Positions 59,209-64,000 of a DNA stretch of 64,000 nucleotides are shown piece by piece. Below the pieces are notes generated by a model. The model worked only from the letters and a program-made list of their open reading frames with translations. It had not been told where the DNA came from and searched no databases. Origin of the DNA: a virus; the IMG/VR virus record IMGVR_UViG_3300021963_000021, positions 186,001 to 250,000 of that record. One strand, 5' to 3'. How positions within the stretch are numbered: the first letter of the stretch is position 1; every line of letters starts with the position of its first letter. The position numbers and the translations under genes are program-made.

Positions 59209-60400
59209 TAGAAATAACGAAAAAAAGAATGTAGTCTATTGTATGGTAGATAATTCTCGTGAATTCTCACCCAGAATTAGACAGATAATAAAAAACATAG
59301 CCGACTATACTGTGTCTAATCTGTATATAAAAAATATAGATCTCTTACAGGGAGAAGATGAAGATATACTTTTAGATATTGCCTGTGATTCTGGATACGA
59401 TCACGCTGTGGTGTTCAACATAGGAACAGAGTTTATAGGCGGCAGTGGCTTCTTTAATGTTGTTGAAAATCTAGTCCAGCAGGATTATTTTATAGCAGGG
59501 CATATACTAGACAGAAAAGATGCTTACTATGAACTACACCATCAGTGTTACATTGTTAATCTGCGCTACTATAAACGATTAGGCAGACCGGAGGTAGGTA
59601 ATCAAGAGCTAGGTGCGCAGCATCGTCAATGCGAACCCTGGAGAAGTCCAGAAAACTATCATGATGATTATACACCTATTTGGGTCTCCGGTGGTGACGA
59701 ACATAAAACATACAATCATAAACTACACGGCTGGAATATACTAGGTATAGCCTTTGAAGAAGATTACAAAGTTGTGGTATTCGATGATGAACTAAGACAA
59801 CACAAACGACATCACTATCCTGAGTCTAATAAGGATTTTAATAAATCCCTACAATGGTTACATTTTAGACAGAACTACTGTGCCAACGATTTTGTACATA
59901 CGGAAAACACTGATTTAGAACACGACATTGGAGTTAGTGATCTACAGCAATTAGTAATACCAGCCAGTGGAACTATGTATACAGATCTCTTGGTCGACGG
60001 AGGATCTGTAATAATGTATGATTACAATCAAAATTCTCTAGACTATTGGAATGAACACTCCCCGTCTGATTATCAATTAAAAAGAGTAGATCTATTAGGA
60101 GCAGAGTTTGACCTCGATGATTTATTCGATACCAGCATACCAAACACACTTATCAATCTAACAAATATTTTCTGTTATGAAGGAACCTGTGCGTTCGCAG
60201 ACATTGACTACAGAGTCTATAAAGAAAATCAACTGTTGGAAAAATTACAGTCACAATGCCCAGACGTATTTGTTAATTTTACAAATAGAGCAGCCATGGG
60301 ATTTATCGATGATTTGAAGTTGTTTGGGAAAGCCAAGGATTTTGAGTTGACAGATTTAAAGAAGGCCTTTAAGCCGACATACTGGTTTTTAAATCGCTGA
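59189..60400 (+). CDS. Unknown enzyme-cluster protein
   Basis: 403 residues. The N-terminal part (NVVYCMVDNSREFSPRIRQI) and middle (HGWNILGIAFEED, KRHHYPESNKDF) have a glycosyltransferase-like flavour. The C-terminal GGSVIMYDYNQNSLDYWNEH faintly recalls a methyltransferase Rossmann segment. I cannot assign it. It follows the hydroxylase by overlap and converges with a radical SAM gene (32-nt overlap). Confidence 0.5.
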   Translation: MNIIKYNRNNEKKNVVYCMVDNSREFSPRIRQIIKNIADYTVSNLYIKNIDLLQGEDEDILLDIACDSGYDHAVVFNIGTEFIGGSGFFNVVENLVQQDYFIAGHILDRKDAYYELHHQCYIVNLRYYKRLGRPEVGNQELGAQHRQCEPWRSPENYHDDYTPIWVSGGDEHKTYNHKLHGWNILGIAFEEDYKVVVFDDELRQHKRHHYPESNKDFNKSLQWLHFRQNYCANDFVHTENTDLEHDIGVSDLQQLVIPASGTMYTDLLVDGGSVIMYDYNQNSLDYWNEHSPSDYQLKRVDLLGAEFDLDDLFDTSIPNTLINLTNIFCYEGTCAFADIDYRVYKENQLLEKLQSQCPDVFVNFTNRAAMGFIDDLKLFGKAKDFELTDLKKAFKPTYWFLNR

Positions 60401-61523
60401 TTGCTTTATTGAAAAACTGTTGACTTTCTGACCAACTCGGGACATGTTGATAGTTTTCTATGTAGTTATGTAACCACGGATTCAAATCTTTTAGATCTTC
60501 GCTGCGTATTTCATTTAGCTTTCTATGAAAATTTATAAAGTGTCCAAACAGATCCTCTCCGTCTTGATCCATATAATTTAATACCTGTTCGTTGTTTATA
60601 TAAGATCTAACAGCGTCTTTGAACTCTTTAGGTGTATTCTTTAAACTTAGAAACACAGGATATTGTATTACCTGATGTGTTCTAATAAACAACGGATAAT
60701 AGTCTTTTATAAAATCGTCTAGTTCTTGAATCATGTTAGCATTATAGACACTGACTGCGCTGTGTATCATAATAGTTGAACTATTCAAAGGACGATGTCT
60801 AGCAAGGTCGTGCCAAAAGTTCATCACATCTACTACATTATCAAAGTTAGATCCTGATCTAATTACATTGTTTAATTTTCCATAGGCATCTATGCTGAGG
60901 GCTATTTTTATTTTCTTGGCACCTTCAACGGCTTTTAGCACATTACCACTTGGGATAGTAGTACAGTTAGTGCTCATTGATAACGTAATATTATCTAACT
61001 GTGGTAAGGATCCAAGAAACTCGTCAACATCATTGCTAATCGTAGGTTCGCCGCCATAGATATCTACCATCTCTATTTTGCTGATATCTAGTTCTTTGTA
61101 GATGGTATTTTTGTGATACTTCTTGTCGCTTAAGGTTTGTCCATAAAGAAGTTTCTCTTCTTCGTACCAAAGATGACTGTAAGGACTAGCACAGCTACGA
61201 CATTTGAGATTACATACATTGTCAAAAAATATTTCAGCAATCTTTAGAGTGTCAGAGGTATCAACACCAAACTCATCTATGGTCTTTTGACGCATAGATC
61301 TCATACCAGCAGCTTCCTCGGCAGGGCACTGGCAACCTATACCGTGCTGACCATTTAACATACGCTGTCTAAGATCTTCCATATACTTTCCTTGTCGCAC
61401 TTCTTGTATAGGAATTATCTTTTGAAACGGTCCCGAGTCCATGTATTGTCCACAGGGCAGAACTGTGTTATTGGCCTGTAAACTTATACCATTAAATGGA
61501 TACGGGCAGTAGGTGTTGCTCAT
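60369..61523 (-). CDS. Twitch-domain radical SAM protein
   Basis: 384 residues. The N-terminal PYPFNGISL...LPCG and a CQCP site form a twitch-like auxiliary cluster region. The SAM motif is C104-x3-C108-x2-C111 (CNLKCRSC), followed by YGGEPTISNDVDEF. Similar to the protein at 62011 but divergent, apparently an old duplication. Substrate unknown, possibly a peptide or tRNA base. ATGA coupling to the 2OG oxygenase gene upstream. Confidence 0.85.
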   Translation of the reverse strand: MSNTYCPYPFNGISLQANNTVLPCGQYMDSGPFQKIIPIQEVRQGKYMEDLRQRMLNGQHGIGCQCPAEEAAGMRSMRQKTIDEFGVDTSDTLKIAEIFFDNVCNLKCRSCASPYSHLWYEEEKLLYGQTLSDKKYHKNTIYKELDISKIEMVDIYGGEPTISNDVDEFLGSLPQLDNITLSMSTNCTTIPSGNVLKAVEGAKKIKIALSIDAYGKLNNVIRSGSNFDNVVDVMNFWHDLARHRPLNSSTIMIHSAVSVYNANMIQELDDFIKDYYPLFIRTHQVIQYPVFLSLKNTPKEFKDAVRSYINNEQVLNYMDQDGEDLFGHFINFHRKLNEIRSEDLKDLNPWLHNYIENYQHVPSWSESQQFFNKAISDLKTSMSA

Positions 61524-62014
61524 AGGTATTCTGTTACCAACAGCATGATCCTAGGAGTATGTCCGATGTTGGCAGCACCGTGTATATCAGTAGGGTCGTC
61601 GAACTCAAACAAATCGCCTTTTTTGTAATTGTTAATTAACTGATCTTTGTAGATGAATACATGACCGGCTTCGTAGTCTTGTAAAGGCATCCAGTATCTT
61701 TTACAGGGTTTATCGTGTGTGTGAGGATCGGCATGTATGGGCATAAACTGTCCGGGCATCATTTTTGTAAACCAACAGTGCGAAGGACCCTGACACCAGG
61801 GTGGGAACATTTTAATGTTTAAATCTTTTTCTTCATATACCCACCAGTTTACTGCTGTTAGATCATACCCGGCTTCTTTAGCTCTAGCATATTCAGCAAC
61901 TTCTTGTGCGTATGCTGGCGGCCAATCTCTAGGTCTTGCTTGACCTTCTTTTTCTAATATGGCTGTAATCCAAAGATCGTTGATCCAGCGGGCGTAGTTG
62001 TTTAACAGTTTCAT
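61520..62014 (-). CDS. 2OG-Fe(II) oxygenase
   Basis: 164 residues. The Fe site is visible as MPIHADPHTHD (H-x-D) and DDPTDIHGAANIGHTPRIML (distal His and the 2OG-binding Arg). A small hydroxylase of this fold; substrate unknown. It is flanked by two radical SAM genes with ATGA overlaps at both ends, suggesting sequential action. Confidence 0.75.
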   Translation of the reverse strand: MKLLNNYARWINDLWITAILEKEGQARPRDWPPAYAQEVAEYARAKEAGYDLTAVNWWVYEEKDLNIKMFPPWCQGPSHCWFTKMMPGQFMPIHADPHTHDKPCKRYWMPLQDYEAGHVFIYKDQLINNYKKGDLFEFDDPTDIHGAANIGHTPRIMLLVTEYL

Positions 62015-63150
62015 GTCTTAAGACCTCTAATCTGATCTATGAAAAATATTTTACTATCTACTCTATTAGGATTCTGTTTTTTGTATTGTTCTATGTATTC
62101 GTAGAACAAAGGATTTGCGTCTTTTAATGTTTCTTGCCTCAGAAAATCTAACTTGGTATGTGCGTTTATAAAATGCTCGAAATGATCTTCGGCATCTTGA
62201 TCTAAGAAATTTAAAATCTCAGCGTATTCATTGCCGTATGCTTCGACGATGGGTCTGATTATCTTTTTATAATCAGCAGGCAAATGATTGATAGAAAGAT
62301 AGTTAGGCCACATCAGCAATCTTCTGGTATGTTTGAATCTAGGAAAATTCGTTTCGGTGAATGTTTTTATAGGTGCTAAAAGATTAACATTATATGCGCT
62401 GACTGTGGTATGTAATTGTATTTCAGTTAGCCCAGTTCGTTGATCAAATAGACTGTCAAACACTTTCATGATTTCGCAAGACGACTCAAAATCAGCACCA
62501 CTTCTAAAATAATCGTTGATGCCTCCATGACCATCTATACTCAATGTTATCCAAAGGTCTTTGGCTCCCCTAAAAATTTCCATCCATCTCTCTGAAGGGA
62601 CCACTGTACAATTCGTGGATATTCCTAGGAAGATATTTTTAAGTTTTCCCTGCTGTAACAAATCATACATGAAGTTTTCGGCTTTTTTGCTTAGGAGAGG
62701 TTCTCCTCCTGAAAGATTAATTTCAGCCAGTTCACTGTAATCTAAATTTTCTTGATATGTGCTAGTGACATACTTTGTGTCAATGAAAGTCTCACCGTAG
62801 AGTTCTTTTTCATCTTCAAATATTAAATGGCTGTTAGTGCTGACACAGCCTCTACATTTGAGATTACACACATTGTCAAAACTGATGTCTAAAACTTTTA
62901 GTTTAGATTTGTAGGTAACACCATATTTTTTAATATAGTCAGTACGTCTAGAATCTTTACCATGCTCTTCGTCATGGTAGCATTGAGCGCAGTTGGGAAC
63001 ACGCTCTCCATTGATCATTGCCTGTTTTACTTTTTCAAAATCTACAATGCCTGTGATTTCGTCGTGTGCCCAATAGCAACAGGGTGCTACTAGATTAGGC
63101 ACTACATTAAGACCGATCCACGGAAATGGACAATATGTATTAGAAGTCAT
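62011..63150 (-). CDS. Twitch-domain radical SAM protein
   Basis: 379 residues. PFPWIGLNVVPN and APCCYW, then CAQC, form the N-terminal cysteine region. The SAM cluster is C95-x3-C99-x2-C102 (CNLKCRGC), followed by SGGEPLLSKKAENF. A paralogue of the protein at 60369. It requires Fe-S clusters and an electron donor, both of which the phage could help supply (IscU/IscA, ferredoxin). Confidence 0.85.
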   Translation of the reverse strand: MTSNTYCPFPWIGLNVVPNLVAPCCYWAHDEITGIVDFEKVKQAMINGERVPNCAQCYHDEEHGKDSRRTDYIKKYGVTYKSKLKVLDISFDNVCNLKCRGCVSTNSHLIFEDEKELYGETFIDTKYVTSTYQENLDYSELAEINLSGGEPLLSKKAENFMYDLLQQGKLKNIFLGISTNCTVVPSERWMEIFRGAKDLWITLSIDGHGGINDYFRSGADFESSCEIMKVFDSLFDQRTGLTEIQLHTTVSAYNVNLLAPIKTFTETNFPRFKHTRRLLMWPNYLSINHLPADYKKIIRPIVEAYGNEYAEILNFLDQDAEDHFEHFINAHTKLDFLRQETLKDANPLFYEYIEQYKKQNPNRVDSKIFFIDQIRGLKT

Positions 63151-63965
63151 TAATAACTACCTAAGTTTCCTATGCCGATTTTATTTCTAAAATCGTCTGT
63201 GAATTTACAATCAATCCTTAGACCATATTCTTGCTCTAGGCTGTGTTCCCCGCCATGCCAATCTTGATCATTCCAGAAAGCAGCGTGTGAGTTCACATAG
63301 TGCTTATCTTGTGTGTCTGGATCCCATATATAGAATCCACGTTTTGTACGATATCTAATGTGTATAAATTCGTTGTTATGTGGTGTATAGTAGTCGTTCT
63401 CGAATACACCATTCTTGGCATCTAGATCTCTGTGTTCAAATGCCTTGCCGTTGTGATCGCATAAGAAGAATATCACACGACCTATTCTGTCTATGATATT
63501 CTGCTGCTGTAGATTTTCCACCCAACGTACTACGTTAGGAAAATGTTGGCTTTCTTCGGTCTTTTGGCGTTCGGAATTACGTTCATTCCAATCTCCCTCA
63601 TTCCACAAGAAGTAATATATGTAAGGGTCATTGGCACCTAGTGCTGATTTAAGATATCTAGTAAACAGATTTCTTTGTTTGTAGTCTTTGAAATCTTTAG
63701 GGTATATTTCTTTTCCCTGTACTTTGATAGGATGGTCGTCTGCTAATGCTAGGTATTCTTCATGTGCTTTGTATATTGGTTTCCAGTCCCATTTGTAACT
63801 GCCACGGCTTTGATCAAAGCCCGGCGCCATCCAAGTTCCTTCTTTGGCATAATCTCTAGCCAACGCAAGGCCTTTACATATCTCAGGATGTAAATCTATG
63901 AACCCTTGTATGTCCAAATAAGGGTCTAAATTAATATAAGGGTGTCCACCAATACCGCGAATCAT
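63150..63965 (-). CDS. 2OG-Fe(II) oxygenase-like protein
   Basis: 271 residues. FEHRDLDAKNG gives H-x-D; FIHIRYRTKRGFYIWD and HAAFWNDQDWHGGEHS supply a distal His and basic residues, the order of a double-stranded beta-helix oxygenase. The assignment is by pattern. First gene of the operon that includes the two twitch radical SAM genes, TAATG overlap at 63150. Confidence 0.55.
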   Translation of the reverse strand: MIRGIGGHPYINLDPYLDIQGFIDLHPEICKGLALARDYAKEGTWMAPGFDQSRGSYKWDWKPIYKAHEEYLALADDHPIKVQGKEIYPKDFKDYKQRNLFTRYLKSALGANDPYIYYFLWNEGDWNERNSERQKTEESQHFPNVVRWVENLQQQNIIDRIGRVIFFLCDHNGKAFEHRDLDAKNGVFENDYYTPHNNEFIHIRYRTKRGFYIWDPDTQDKHYVNSHAAFWNDQDWHGGEHSLEQEYGLRIDCKFTDDFRNKIGIGNLGSY

Positions 63966-64000
63966 ACAACTACTTATTCGCTATATACGATATGAACAAC

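Overview
The window is part of the genome of a large T4-like myovirus, probably of an aquatic bacterium. T4-type core genes are present: PhoH, a gp44-like clamp-loader ATPase and a gp31-like co-chaperonin. ATAAATA-type late promoters sit before several genes, and there are about 17 kb of long repetitive virion proteins. The host is inferred only. The ferredoxin, AhpC/AhpD, IscU/IscA and consensus sigma-70 promoters suggest a proteobacterium-like host. Most genes are on the minus strand and are packed with ATGA or TAATG overlaps. Base composition is AT-rich.

1-6.8 kb: a spanin-like pair, two unknown genes, PhoH (plus strand), ferredoxin, clamp loader, a nucleotidyltransferase, an MBD4-like DNA glycosylase, a MazG-type pyrophosphohydrolase, a co-chaperonin and a DnaE-like fragment. 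6.8-24.2 kb: tail and baseplate proteins, including four with a related N-terminal motif, an Ig-repeat protein, a subtilisin-like protease and a 2744-residue protein. 24.2-31.2 kb: IscU/IscA, a histone-like basic protein, UV endonuclease, sugar-transferase-like genes, a QueD-like enzyme with a possible preQ1-like leader, and a fibre protein. 31.3-35 kb: a 1247-residue repeat fibre on the plus strand. 35-39.7 kb: small, probably early genes behind consensus promoters. 39.7-46.1 kb: AhpC/AhpD, a malonyl-CoA-decarboxylase-like protein, a three-gene RNA repair set (phosphoesterase, kinase, ligase), a protein phosphatase, and a release factor interrupted by an in-frame UGA.

46.1-52.3 kb: 27 recognisable tRNA genes with encoded CCA, together covering all 20 amino acids, plus odd tRNA-like elements. 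The spacers between them fold into long-helix structures. The largest, about 1.06 kb, resembles in architecture the ornate phage RNAs GOLLD and ROOL. 52.4-64 kb: an enzyme-rich cluster with three radical SAM proteins, up to five 2-oxoglutarate/Fe(II) oxygenase-like proteins, a PLP enzyme, an amidinotransferase and glycosyltransferase-like proteins. It looks like a small-molecule or glycan modification pathway.

Inferred links: IscU/IscA and the ferredoxin could support the Fe-S radical SAM enzymes. The RNA repair genes, tRNAs and release factor form a translation-maintenance module. AhpC/AhpD would protect infected cells and Fe-S enzymes from peroxides. Recurrent promoter elements placed 5-7 nt before start codons point to leaderless mRNAs.
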